64,000 nt of DNA from Paenibacillus polysaccharolyticus (GTDB taxonomy: Bacteria; Bacillota; Bacilli; Paenibacillales; Paenibacillaceae): the NCBI RefSeq assembly GCF_900102085.1, contig NZ_FMVM01000004.1, forward strand, positions 248,001 through 312,000. Reading direction: 5' to 3'. The notes beneath the pieces were generated by a model. That model made no database searches. It was not told the DNA's origin and saw only the letters and a list, made by a program, of their open reading frames with translations. The position numbers were made by a program, and so were the translations under genes. This document shows positions 42,727 through 51,777 of this stretch, in pieces (the first letter of the stretch is position 1; each line of letters opens with the position of its first letter).

Positions 42727-45419
42727 GAAACGAAAGGCAGACAGGTGCGGGTGATCACCATCGTTCGCACCACGAAACAGATGGAGTGCAGCGACAAATC
42801 GCAAGCCATACGCAGGATAGACAGCGAGAGATTCAACTGCCGCATGCAGGCATCGTAGTGCTGATTGGTCCATCGAACAGCGGGAAGAGTACACTGCTTG
42901 CAGAACTTGTGGAAAAGGATGTGATCCGCGCTACCGAGGTCGTCTCGTCCGATCAGTTCCGCATGTTGGTAGGCGACGACGAGTATGTGGAATGGAGGCA
43001 TCGGCCTCGTAGTGAAGCGGATGTGCTGTATGCAGATTACCGGCAAGTATCTGCCAAAGCATTTGAAGCGATGGAAGCCATACTCGCCACACGTTGTCGT
43101 CTGAACAAGCTGACCTGGGTGGATGCGACTCATCTGTATCCCGAGGATCGCGGACGGTTAATCGAGCTGGCACGCAAATCCCATGTCCCCGTTATCGCGG
43201 TAGTACTGGATGTACCGGAGCATGTATTACTTGAACGTGATGATCAGCGTAAACATCCGCGTGGCCGTCAACGCGTAAAACAACAGGCACAGCAATTCAA
43301 GCGTACGCTGCGTGCGATCCGTGATGAAGGATTCGATGCCAGTTATGTGCTGAAACATCCATATCCTGTGACCTTTGTACGCACAACGAATCCGTTCATG
43401 TTAGACATGGGAGCGGGGATTGATATCATTGGCGATATCCACGGTTGTTATGATGAAATGATAGAAGTCATGCAACGTCTGGGCTACGTCGATGAACAAG
43501 GAGATGGCCTGATGCGCCATCCCGAAGGGCGGAAACTCGTTTCTGTCGGGGATGTAAGCAGCCGTGGGCCGGAATCGTTAAAATGTTTGCTTTTCTGGCA
43601 ACAACACTGTGCCGCTGGTCTTGCTTATATGGTTGACAGTAACCATGGCTGGAAAATTGCACGTTATCTGGACGGCCGTGATGTCACCTTAAGTCATGGA
43701 GATGAACGGGTGGAAGCTGAATTGCTCCAGCTTGAACAGGAACAAGGCAGTGAAGAGGCCAAAAGGGTAAGGGAATCGTTGAAGCATTTTATGCTGAATG
43801 CACCTTCTCATCTAGTGTTTACACGGAATGGAGTAAGACAAGTGGTTGTCGCCCATGCCGGGATACGGGACCATTTTATCGGCAAACAGTCCAAACGCAT
43901 TCAGGATTACTGTCGATATGGCGATGTGGAAGGAACGGATGATAAGGGGCGGCCCGTACGTAAAGACTGGTACGTGGATCATACGTCCGGTGAATGCATT
44001 GTCTGGGGACATGATCCAAGGCCATACCCTACGATTGTGAATGATACGGTGAATATCGATCAGGGGGTTGTGTTTGGCGGTATGCTCACGGCGTGGAGAA
44101 TGCCGGAACGGGAGAGTGTTAGTGTACCGGCGAAGCAAGACTATGCCCAAGATCCAGACAGTCCGTTGAAACGCTGGAATCAGCAACGGTTTGCACCGCC
44201 CAACATCCGCAAGTTCAAGGACGGTTTTACCGTTCAGACGGGTTCGCAGCTGAATGTCGCTGTGCAGGGAGAAGTGGCGCAGACGGCACTGGATACCTTT
44301 TCTCATTTTACCGTACCACTGGAGGAACTCGTCTATATCCCGCCAACGATGAGTCCGCCGCCGGGGGAATGTTCGGTAGAAGGTTTTATGGAGCATCCAA
44401 GAGATGCATTTCGTTATTACCGTTCTCAGGGCGTGACCCGTATGTTAGCAGAGAAAAAACATATGGGTAGCCGAGCGATACTGCTTCTGTTCCGCGACGA
44501 ACAGGCTGCATCGCAGCGAGTAGGCAGACCGATGTTGGGGAGCATCGTGACACGTACAGGCCGATCCTTTTTTGATCCCGAGACAGAACAGAAGGTGCTC
44601 ACCAGATTACATGCAGACTTGACCGTAAGTGGTTATTTTGAACGGTATTCCACCGAATTTGTATTGCTGGATGCAGAGATTGTACCTTGGAACCTGAAAG
44701 CGCGGGAGCTTATTGCATCTCAATATGCGCATGTCGCTGAGGCAGCGCAGATGGATCGCAGCATTGTGATGGACAAAATTCGCGAGGCTATGAGCGCGGG
44801 CCGCCACGTTGCGGACTGGTTACAGGAAACAGAGGTTAAACTGGCGAATGCGCAGACATTCCGGGATGTATTCCAATATTATTGCTGGGATGTGCAGGAT
44901 ATTGCTGACATTCGCATTGCACCGTTTCATACGCTGGCTCACAGTACGGGAACCTTCTGGGAGCGTACACATGAGTGGCACATGCTACAAAACCGTGAGC
45001 TGGCTCGGTTGTCGTCGCTGATGATGGAGACGGAATACCGGATTATTGCGGATGAAACGGATGAGGAAGAGGTCATTCGCTGGTGGGAGGAAATGACGGC
45101 TGAGGGACATGAGGGGATCGTCATCAAACCGGAGACATTCCGCAGCTGGAATGGTAACAAAATGATGCAGCCTGCGCTCAAAGTTAGAGGACGTGCCTAT
45201 TTGCATCTCATCTACGGCATGGATTATTTGGCTCCTGAGCATGTCTCCCGTCTTCGCAAACGTAAAACGTCCAAAAAGGAGCGACATGCTCTACTTGAAA
45301 GTGCTTTGGGCATGGAAGGGATCGAACGTTTTGTGCGAGGAGAGTCCGTAGAACGAATTCATGAATGTGTGCTCGCCACATTATCGCTGGAATCGGAACG
45401 CGTAGATCCACGTTTATAG
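42723..45419 (+). CDS. pnkp: bacterial polynucleotide kinase-phosphatase-ligase Pnkp
   Basis: This three-domain RNA end-healing and sealing enzyme has 898 residues. An unusual His/Gln-rich leader (1-38) precedes the 5'-kinase with P-loop GPSNSGKST at 49-57. The metallophosphatase begins with IDIIGDIHGCYDEM at 233-246. The C-terminal adenylyltransferase has motif I EKKHMGSR at 577-584 (probable nucleophile Lys579) and HEGIVIKPE near 797. In the phosphatase, the usual GDxxDRGP reads GDVSSRGP (276-283) and the following GNHD-like motif reads SNHG, so its metal site may differ from the Clostridium enzyme. With Hen1 it should repair ribotoxin-cut tRNA. It is the last gene of the operon. Confidence 0.93.
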   Translation: MRNERQTGAGDHHRSHHETDGVQRQIASHTQDRQREIQLPHAGIVVLIGPSNSGKSTLLAELVEKDVIRATEVVSSDQFRMLVGDDEYVEWRHRPRSEADVLYADYRQVSAKAFEAMEAILATRCRLNKLTWVDATHLYPEDRGRLIELARKSHVPVIAVVLDVPEHVLLERDDQRKHPRGRQRVKQQAQQFKRTLRAIRDEGFDASYVLKHPYPVTFVRTTNPFMLDMGAGIDIIGDIHGCYDEMIEVMQRLGYVDEQGDGLMRHPEGRKLVSVGDVSSRGPESLKCLLFWQQHCAAGLAYMVDSNHGWKIARYLDGRDVTLSHGDERVEAELLQLEQEQGSEEAKRVRESLKHFMLNAPSHLVFTRNGVRQVVVAHAGIRDHFIGKQSKRIQDYCRYGDVEGTDDKGRPVRKDWYVDHTSGECIVWGHDPRPYPTIVNDTVNIDQGVVFGGMLTAWRMPERESVSVPAKQDYAQDPDSPLKRWNQQRFAPPNIRKFKDGFTVQTGSQLNVAVQGEVAQTALDTFSHFTVPLEELVYIPPTMSPPPGECSVEGFMEHPRDAFRYYRSQGVTRMLAEKKHMGSRAILLLFRDEQAASQRVGRPMLGSIVTRTGRSFFDPETEQKVLTRLHADLTVSGYFERYSTEFVLLDAEIVPWNLKARELIASQYAHVAEAAQMDRSIVMDKIREAMSAGRHVADWLQETEVKLANAQTFRDVFQYYCWDVQDIADIRIAPFHTLAHSTGTFWERTHEWHMLQNRELARLSSLMMETEYRIIADETDEEEVIRWWEEMTAEGHEGIVIKPETFRSWNGNKMMQPALKVRGRAYLHLIYGMDYLAPEHVSRLRKRKTSKKERHALLESALGMEGIERFVRGESVERIHECVLATLSLESERVDPRL

Positions 45420-45442
45420 GTCGTGGTTCATGAACGAGCTTG

Positions 45443-45490
45443 AAAAGGAATGTAATTGGATGATTTTCCATCCAGTTCCATTCCTTTTTT
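45443..45490 (+). terminator. terminator of the RNA-repair operon
   Basis: AAAAGGAATG (45443-45452) pairs with CATTCCTTTT, and inner TGGATG with CATCCA, ending in a T-run, 24 bases after the pnkp stop. Confidence 0.88.
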
Positions 45491-45648
45491 CGTTGTACAG
45501 TTTTATCGGTATATACCGTTTGTACTTCGCTTTCTTTCTTTGTTTGGTGAAGCCTGATGTTGGTGTTTTTGTATAAATAGCAACTTTGCATGCACCGATA
45601 GTAATGGTGAGTTTTCCAATAAAAGGACTCAGAAAGGAAGCGAAGACC

Positions 45649-46203
45649 ATGTTTAAACGGGTAGAAAATGAATTGGAGTTTGCCATGTTCAATGGGATCT
45701 GGACAACGGTATGGAATGAGAAAGGATTTGAGTTTGAGTTCTCAGAGGTGTTTCTGGAAAGATATGTGGTGGTTACGGAGGAAGGCCATTATGTAGGTTC
45801 GATTGAAATCAAACCTTACGCCGAAGATAGTTCCATGAACGAAATCGGTCCCTTTCTGGAGCATCCATTGATTCAGGCAGAGATGGGGCATATTGCAGAG
45901 ATCGATAAACTTGCTATTTTATCTACCTTTCGGGGGCGATATGTTACTGATTTATTATCTGCGATCGTTCATTATGCAGAGAAGCACCAGATTAGTTATT
46001 ATGCCATGTTACTTGAACCGGTGCTGATGAGAGCTTTGCGCATCTCTTACCATGTGCCGATTCAGAAAGTCGGGGGAAGAGTATTCTATAAGGGGGAGGA
46101 TGTGATCCCATCTATTGTGAATGCTCGGGAAGTATATATGAATAAGGAACGGTTTACATGGCTCATTGATCCAAGACATAATGTGATAAAAAAATACAAA
46201 TAA
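45649..46203 (+). CDS. GNAT-like acetyltransferase fold protein
   Basis: This is a 184-residue protein with an N-terminal strand-rich part and a GNAT-like core: HIAEIDKLAILSTFRGRYVTDLLSAIVHYAEKHQISYYAMLLEP near 83-125, where the RGRYVTDLL turn resembles an acyl-CoA binding loop. It looks like N-acyl amino acid synthase or homoserine-lactone-synthase-like acetyltransferases, but substrate cannot be named. ATG 45649 follows AAAGGAAG. It is monocistronic with a terminator at 46263. Confidence 0.6.
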   Translation: MFKRVENELEFAMFNGIWTTVWNEKGFEFEFSEVFLERYVVVTEEGHYVGSIEIKPYAEDSSMNEIGPFLEHPLIQAEMGHIAEIDKLAILSTFRGRYVTDLLSAIVHYAEKHQISYYAMLLEPVLMRALRISYHVPIQKVGGRVFYKGEDVIPSIVNAREVYMNKERFTWLIDPRHNVIKKYK

Positions 46204-46262
46204 CTTCATATAACAACATTAATTCGACATTATTTTTGTTGTGTTTAGTGTATATTTTCATT

Positions 46263-46289
46263 AAAGTCGCTATTTCAGCGACTTTTTTT
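46263..46289 (+). terminator. intrinsic terminator
   Basis: AAAGTCGC (46263-46270) pairs with GCGACTTT (46278-46285), followed by T residues. Confidence 0.9.
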
Positions 46290-46431
46290 GTTCCCAGACA
46301 ACAGTGCTTATCTCAATATATAAATTGCTTTATGGTATAATAACGAGTTAAGAACAGGAATTTTTTGGTCAAGACGTTTTTTTTCTAAAAGTGACGGGTT
46401 AAACTCTGGATGAAATGATAGGGTGATCGGG

Positions 46432-47187
46432 ATGAGAAGACTTGAGTCTGGTATGTCAGTGGACAACGAATGTTTTTCTGATATTTTAAGGTATGAAAAC
46501 GAAACGATAAGCGGAACGACCGTAACAAACTCGAATGTTGGTTCGCCTATATTCTGGAATTGCACTCTGCATCAGCTTGTATTTGATACCTGTGATCTTA
46601 CGAATGCGAGATTTTTTGAAGGTAGCACAGTGGATCAATGTACATTTATTCGGTCCGACTTGCGCTCTGTTGGCATTGGCAAGGGCGAAGCCGTGTTCAC
46701 CAATTGTGAATTTACCTCCTGTGATATGAGAGGCATGACTTTGGAGAATGCTACGTTTATCGACTGTACCTTTGTTAAATGTAGATTCAATGACCGAGTT
46801 TTACAAGCTGCAAATATCGTCAATTGTTCCTTTACCGGCAAGTTGGTGGATATTACGTTTGAGGGAAATGGTAAACAGAAGCTAATCGTCAATTTAGAAA
46901 ACTGCATTCTTGATGGTGTGCAGTTTGTAGGCTGTGACCTGACGCAATGTATTCCGCCGAAGTCCAAAAACCATCTGTATATGGAACAGGTATCTGCACG
47001 TGTGAAAAATGCTTTAATGAAGATAGACGATGACCCGGATCTATCTGACGATGATCGGAAAGTACTGATACGCAGTTTGCGCAAGCTTGACGGTATGGAA
47101 CAATATATTTTTAACACGGCATATATGAAAAAAATATATGGTGATGTTTTTGTTGAGCGATTTTTCAGTAGTCTGGAATCAAATTAG
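46432..47187 (+). CDS. pentapeptide-repeat protein
   Basis: This 251-residue cytosolic protein has about 120 residues (45-170) of pentapeptide repeats, seen as CDLTNARFFEG, CTFIRSDLRSVG, CEFTSCDMRGMTLENATFIDCTFVKC and CDLTQC. These repeats fold into a right-handed beta helix that can mimic DNA, as in quinolone-protection proteins, but membership does not prove that role. The C-terminal 70 residues are acidic and helical. ATG 46432 is used; GTG 46423 is an equal alternative because the ribosome binding site (GGGTG) is weak. Confidence 0.8.
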   Translation: MRRLESGMSVDNECFSDILRYENETISGTTVTNSNVGSPIFWNCTLHQLVFDTCDLTNARFFEGSTVDQCTFIRSDLRSVGIGKGEAVFTNCEFTSCDMRGMTLENATFIDCTFVKCRFNDRVLQAANIVNCSFTGKLVDITFEGNGKQKLIVNLENCILDGVQFVGCDLTQCIPPKSKNHLYMEQVSARVKNALMKIDDDPDLSDDDRKVLIRSLRKLDGMEQYIFNTAYMKKIYGDVFVERFFSSLESN

Positions 47188-47208
47188 TTGCATGGTATGA
47201 TGAAAATG

Positions 47209-47233
47209 GAGGCCTAAGGGCCTCTTTTTTTTG
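47209..47233 (+). terminator. intrinsic terminator
   Basis: GAGGCC (47209-47214) pairs with GGCCTC (47219-47224), followed by eight T residues. Confidence 0.9.
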
Positions 47234-47363
47234 TAAGAAAGATGGGATTATTGAATCATTCTGATAAACCAAAGCCCTATATCTTATCTCTCTAATCTAG
47301 GTAATAATTATAAGAGGATTGAATAGCATTGGAATCTCACTACGTAACGAGGGGGTAACCTGT

Positions 47364-47615
47364 ATGGCGTCATTGATTTTGCTGGTGAAACAGACGGAGG
47401 ACGATGAAAAGGTTATTTATCGATTCGGACCGAATGAGCGGAAGATGGGACTCATTGAGATGAACAAGATCAAGGAAAGTGTGAAGGAACTAGAGCCTGT
47501 GCAAGTGGATGGAATCAGTCCCAGCTTTTTTTTCAATAAGGCAGCTCAGTGGCTGGTACGATGTTTGTTCAGAGAAGGCGGCAAGTTTCCAGACCGAACC
47601 ACGGTTGAATCATAG
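47364..47615 (+). CDS. small hypothetical protein
   Basis: This is an 83-residue protein I do not recognise. It begins MASLILLVKQTEDDEKVIYRFGPNERKMGLIEMNK and continues with an acidic and then a short aromatic/basic part (FFFNKAAQWLVRCLFREGGKFPDRT). GAGGGGG eight bases before ATG 47364 supports translation. An independent terminator follows at 47696. Codon use looks like its neighbours. Confidence 0.6.
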   Translation: MASLILLVKQTEDDEKVIYRFGPNERKMGLIEMNKIKESVKELEPVQVDGISPSFFFNKAAQWLVRCLFREGGKFPDRTTVES

Positions 47616-47695
47616 TCTTTCGTAAGTCTTCTCATAAAAGGCCGACAGACCATTGGGATAGTATCAGGTGATAACTGAATTGGCGTATCATAGAG

Positions 47696-47738
47696 GAAGT
47701 CCAAGTGCAACGACTCATCGCTGCGCTTGGACTTCTTT
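47696..47738 (+). terminator. intrinsic terminator between convergent genes
   Basis: GAAGTCCAAGTGCA (47696-47709) pairs with TGCGCTTGGACTTC (47722-47735) with a wobble, followed by a short T-rich run. Confidence 0.8.
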
Positions 47739-47783
47739 GTATTAGTTATACGTTTAATTAGGGATGTAAGCTTAGGTTAATTA

Positions 47784-48704
47784 TTAGAATGTTTTGGCAT
47801 ATGAAATCAGTGCCGTAATCGTAATAATGTTAAGTAGAGTGGAGATCAGCACCGTCTGGGCTGCAAAATCAGGTTCGTTGTCATATTCCTCGGCAAGAAT
47901 GGAAGAGTTGACGCCGGTAGGCATGCCTGAAGCGATAATGAGTGCCTGAGCCGCTATGCCTTCCAGTCCGAGTAGCAGCACAATGCTGATGCCGATTGCC
48001 GGACCAATCAGCAGACGTAGAAATGTGCTAATATACACATCAAGACGATATAAACGAATCGGGTATTTCACGATTTGTGCCCCGAGTGTCAGTAGTGCAA
48101 CGGCAACCATACTTTGCTGTGCATAGGTGAGTGGCATGGACAGAAATGTAGGTAAAGGTAGCTTCCACGCCTGAAACAAAATGCCTAACAGCAACGCATA
48201 CGGTACAGGCATTTTCAGAAATCCAATGATGACTGCGCGGTAGTTTCCTTTGAGTTTCGCACCTTGGATCGACAAAACGCCATAAGTGAAGGTGAGCAGA
48301 GACTGCAAGGACATGACCAGTGCCTGAATGGAAGAGGCGAGCGGGTCACCCCGGAATACCAGTGCGTTAATCGGCAGACCGTAGTTGCCTGCGTTATCCA
48401 GCATGATACTATTGTTGAAGGCGGCTTTCATGCCTTTGTTCATACGGAACGAGCGGGATACCACAGAGCCTATAATATAGAGAATGAGTACATAGATCGC
48501 GTAAAAAAGCGTAACCGTGCCAAGCAGCTCACCGGACATATTGGAGTGATACATGCTCATAAAGACGGCTGCGGGGGTAATACAATAGAAATTGATTTTG
48601 GCGAGGGTGTACAAGTCCAGCTTGAACACCTTTTGCATCCAGGACCCGACAGCGATCAGGAGAAAGACGGGCAGGACGACTTCTAACATGATGTCTGCAA
48701 TCAT
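47784..48704 (-). CDS. AEC family transporter (auxin efflux carrier-like permease)
   Basis: This is a membrane permease of 306 residues with about ten helices, including VVLPVFLLIAVGSWMQKVFKLD, an inverted-repeat topology with NAGNYGLPINALVFRG near 105 and ASGMPTGVNSSILAEEYD near 265. These Asn/Gly/Pro breaks in helices are typical of AEC carriers, which export or import organic acids and similar solutes. The substrate is unknown. The start at 48704 follows AAAGGAAG by eight bases; the ATG at 48725 has no site. Confidence 0.85.
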   Translation of the reverse strand: MIADIMLEVVLPVFLLIAVGSWMQKVFKLDLYTLAKINFYCITPAAVFMSMYHSNMSGELLGTVTLFYAIYVLILYIIGSVVSRSFRMNKGMKAAFNNSIMLDNAGNYGLPINALVFRGDPLASSIQALVMSLQSLLTFTYGVLSIQGAKLKGNYRAVIIGFLKMPVPYALLLGILFQAWKLPLPTFLSMPLTYAQQSMVAVALLTLGAQIVKYPIRLYRLDVYISTFLRLLIGPAIGISIVLLLGLEGIAAQALIIASGMPTGVNSSILAEEYDNEPDFAAQTVLISTLLNIITITALISYAKTF

Positions 48705-48824
48705 TGGTTCAACTTCCTTTTTCATGAAAATTTCAGTTCTTTACGGAAAACACTTCGATCATTATATCATTTTATACACAGCTGCAATGGCATTTGGTCA
48801 AAAAAGTTCAGGAGGTGTTTCCTT

Positions 48825-49340
48825 ATGATCCCGGATCATCTGGATACTGGCTTATCGATTTTGTTTATTGGATTCAATCCCAGCATTACCTCGGGAGAGA
48901 CTGGTCATCATTATGCGTACAAAGGCAATCGTTTCTGGCGCATTCTGGAGCGTTCCGGGTTAACCCCGCGTTTATATGATGCAACAGAGGATGGTGAACT
49001 ATTGAAGCTGGGATATGGTTTCACCAATATCGTAGCCCGTCCAACGAAAGGCATTGAGGATATTACGAAGGAAGAGTATGCGGAAGGGCGAGCAATTTTA
49101 CGTCAAAAGCTGGAGACATTCAGGCCGGATATCGCTTGTTTTGTGGGCAAAGGTGTATACACCCAGTACAGCAAACGCTCCAAAGTTGAATGGGGATTCC
49201 AGGATGACCCGGTTGTGAAAGAGATTCAGGAGTTCGTTGCGCCTTCATCCAGTGGACTTGTACGCATGTCGATGGATGACATTGTGGCAATCTATGCCCA
49301 GCTTGCGGATTTTGTGGCTGAGAAGAACGGTGGAGAATAG
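48825..49340 (+). CDS. mug: G/U mismatch-specific DNA glycosylase
   Basis: This uracil-DNA glycosylase superfamily member (Mug/TDG) removes uracil or thymine from mismatches with G. The 171 residues show LFIGFNPSITSGETGHHYAYKGNRFWRIL near 13-41 with the active-site Asn of GFNPS, LGYGFTNIVARPTKGIEDI near 62, FVGKGVY near 106 and VAPSSSGLVR near 138. The start follows CAGGAGG. It has its own terminator at 49382. Confidence 0.9.
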   Translation: MIPDHLDTGLSILFIGFNPSITSGETGHHYAYKGNRFWRILERSGLTPRLYDATEDGELLKLGYGFTNIVARPTKGIEDITKEEYAEGRAILRQKLETFRPDIACFVGKGVYTQYSKRSKVEWGFQDDPVVKEIQEFVAPSSSGLVRMSMDDIVAIYAQLADFVAEKNGGE

Positions 49341-49381
49341 GAAAAATCGGCGTACTTCACGATATCATTCGTAGATTTGAG

Positions 49382-49427
49382 TTCACCCCGTTCGGCGATG
49401 GCCGGAGAGGGTGGATTCTTTTTTTTG
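49382..49427 (+). terminator. intrinsic terminator after mug
   Basis: TTCACCC (49382-49388) pairs with GGGTGGA (49409-49415), enclosing CGGC/GCCG, followed by a T-rich run. Confidence 0.82.
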
Positions 49428-49510
49428 ACAATAAAGTGAGAGATTTAGGGAACAGCTTCCGTCTATATAGTACAGAACCATGCATGGACGCTGTAGAGAA
49501 GGAGGATTAC

Positions 49511-50080
49511 ATGACACATCCGATACCAGAGGAGGAACTGATTCAGCGCATTATAGATGGGGATAAACAGCTGTTCAGCGTGCTCGTGGATCGATATAAA
49601 AATAAAGTCTATGGCATCATACGCGGAATGGGCGCAAGTCACCCGGATGCGCAGGATCTCGCACAGGACACATTTATTCGGATCTATCGATATATGCCGA
49701 CCCGTAGAGAAGGCAGCAGTTTCTCGGCTTGGGTGTATACCATAGCAGTGAACATCATGAGGGATCATATGCGGAAAAAGAAACCGATGATGACCGCCGA
49801 TCAGGAGATCGAATCCGTCAGTGAAGACACACCAGAGAAAAGCTTGCTACACAAGGAGATGAAGCGGGAAATCCATCTTCAGCTTGAACAGTTGCCGGAA
49901 ACGTACAAGCTTGTACTGCTCTTGAAATACACCAATGAGTTGACCTATGAAGAGATCGCCACAATTACAGATATGAGTGACGCACAAGTGCGTAATGCAC
50001 TCTATCGAGGGAAGAAAATGCTGAGAAAGCAGATGGAACGTAAAGGAGGTTTATCGACCTATGAAGCCTATTTCAAGTGA
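49511..50080 (+). CDS. ECF (sigma-W-like) RNA polymerase sigma factor
   Basis: This is an alternative sigma factor of 189 residues. Region 2 lies near 18-85 (VLVDRYKNKVYGIIRGMGASHPDAQDLAQDTFIRIYRYMP...FSAWVYTIAVN) and region 4 near 115-175 (LEQLPETYKLVLLLKYTNELTYEEIATITDMSDAQVRNALYRGKKML). The gene overlaps the downstream anti-sigma gene by 20 bases, the usual pairing. GAAGGAGG supports ATG 49511; 25 further codons upstream are open without a site. Confidence 0.92.
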   Translation: MTHPIPEEELIQRIIDGDKQLFSVLVDRYKNKVYGIIRGMGASHPDAQDLAQDTFIRIYRYMPTRREGSSFSAWVYTIAVNIMRDHMRKKKPMMTADQEIESVSEDTPEKSLLHKEMKREIHLQLEQLPETYKLVLLLKYTNELTYEEIATITDMSDAQVRNALYRGKKMLRKQMERKGGLSTYEAYFK

Positions 50081-51698
50081 GCAGGACAAGAAGCAGGATC
50101 GCAAGTGGGAAGAGGAGCTGTTCCGCGAGGAGCCGGATGTAGATTTTACATTACAAGTGATGCAGAAGCTGGATCATGTGTCTATGGAAGAACCTGACGT
50201 GCAGGTACCATGGGAAACCAAAAAGTCGCATAAGAGGACATGGATTTATCGAACGGGGATCGCCGCAGCGGTTGCGGTACTGATTGCAGGAGGAGCTTGG
50301 GCTGCTTGGGATCAAACAACGGAAAAGCCAGTTCAGCCGCCTGTAAACGCCGTAAATATTCCTCCTTTGCCCAACATTCCCGTCCCGAAAGTTCTGAGAT
50401 ATGCCAACTTGTCAGACGACTACAAACGGCTTCAACCGCTTGGGCTTGTCGTGAACCCGAACATTGATATCGATGATCAGGGGTACAAACTCAAGATTGA
50501 AGATGTGCTTGTAGACGGTTCCCAACTTATACTTATGTTGCAGCAAACGGCACCTGATGGCACAGGAATGTATCTGCTGGGCTCGAAAGTGGAGGATATC
50601 CACATTACAGATGAAAAGGGGAATAATGTTGCTGAGCTTGCGCGTGATACAAGGCAAGGGAATGGTGCTTTGAATAAGCTGGTGTTTCAGTTAGATCGAG
50701 ACATCCCTGATGAAATCACGGTTCGTGGAGATTTCGGGCATTTAGATGTAGGAGATGGCTATGGCTATGATGTGAATACCGAAACCTATACGGATAAAAA
50801 GGTCTCCGTAGACTGGAGCTTCGAGTTCAAACTGGATATGACCCAAGCCAAAGTAATGTCCAAAGAAACGCCGATGAATGCGTCCTATACAACACCGGAA
50901 GGGCTGGAACTGGCTATGACACAATTGGTGCAGACGCCAAATGGAACCCGGCTTGATCTGGAAGTGAATCTGAACGAAGAGCTTCGCGCTAAAGCAGGAG
51001 AAGATTGGGCGAGGGACATGGATATTCTGTATCATATTGAAGTGAAGGACACGGGGGAGTATCGTATTTTCAACGGGGGCAGACCCAATGCGCGACAGGC
51101 CAAATTCCGTTATCGAGATTTAAGTCAAGTGAGTTCAGGAGGCCCACTTAAGATATCGGAGACATGGGACCCGTCTTTGGTGACACTGAATGCAGACAAT
51201 ATTCGCTTTGTCCTGGACGGTTACACGATACCTGTGAAAGAGGGACAGACGATGGACGTTGATCTGGATAAGGCCAAGAAAGACATCAACTTCCATACGT
51301 TTGCTTCATTTAATCATATTGGGGATCAAATCGAATTGTACCGGTTTAATTATCAGCATGGAATGTCATCGAATGGCCAAACAACGGGTGGATCGGGGAA
51401 TGAAACTTCTCTTGTGCTGGAAGGGAGCGGTTTATTCCAAAATGAGTTTTATGGTGATGAGTGGGTCGCAACGGACTCAACAGGGAAGGAGTATCCCGTT
51501 GGGATCATGGGGACTAGAAACCCAGCCAATCTGAATGAACAGTATGTTATCGATGAAGTGAAGCTGATTGTCATTGGTTTTAACAAGGATAAGGGGACGA
51601 AATTGACGTTAAAACGAACCGTGGTGCATCGTGATTTCGGGGATGTGGACTGGAAAGTAAAACTTGCGAGTGATTCAAGTATGCCTTGGGATCAATAA
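50061..51698 (+). CDS. membrane anti-sigma factor, DUF4179 type
   Basis: This is probably the inhibitor of the sigma factor encoded just before it. The 545-residue protein has a cytoplasmic N-terminus of about 65 residues (EELFREEPDVDFTLQVMQKLDHV), one membrane helix near 67-85 (IAAAVAVLIAGGAWAAW) and a large extracellular part of beta-rich repeats. The first extracellular segment (VVNPNIDIDDQGYKLKIEDVLVDGSQLILMLQQ) is the DUF4179 pattern seen in Bacillus and Paenibacillus anti-sigma proteins. The signal it senses is unknown. Confidence 0.85.
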   Translation: MKPISSEQDKKQDRKWEEELFREEPDVDFTLQVMQKLDHVSMEEPDVQVPWETKKSHKRTWIYRTGIAAAVAVLIAGGAWAAWDQTTEKPVQPPVNAVNIPPLPNIPVPKVLRYANLSDDYKRLQPLGLVVNPNIDIDDQGYKLKIEDVLVDGSQLILMLQQTAPDGTGMYLLGSKVEDIHITDEKGNNVAELARDTRQGNGALNKLVFQLDRDIPDEITVRGDFGHLDVGDGYGYDVNTETYTDKKVSVDWSFEFKLDMTQAKVMSKETPMNASYTTPEGLELAMTQLVQTPNGTRLDLEVNLNEELRAKAGEDWARDMDILYHIEVKDTGEYRIFNGGRPNARQAKFRYRDLSQVSSGGPLKISETWDPSLVTLNADNIRFVLDGYTIPVKEGQTMDVDLDKAKKDINFHTFASFNHIGDQIELYRFNYQHGMSSNGQTTGGSGNETSLVLEGSGLFQNEFYGDEWVATDSTGKEYPVGIMGTRNPANLNEQYVIDEVKLIVIGFNKDKGTKLTLKRTVVHRDFGDVDWKVKLASDSSMPWDQ

Positions 51699-51725
51699 AC
51701 ATCTTCAATTATGAATTATAAAGAG

Positions 51726-51763
51726 AAGAGCCTTGCACATTAAGAATGTGAGGCTCTTTTTTT
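51726..51763 (+). terminator. intrinsic terminator between convergent genes
   Basis: An AAGAGCCT...AGGCTCTT stem with an inner CACAT/ATGTG arm is followed by a T-run. Confidence 0.9.
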
Positions 51764-51777
51764 ACGTAGATAAACCA

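Noticed and set aside
38837..45419. An RtcB-based rsr-yrl-rtc locus
   Set aside because: No rtcB or rtcA gene is present; the ligase is of the Pnkp/Hen1 type instead.
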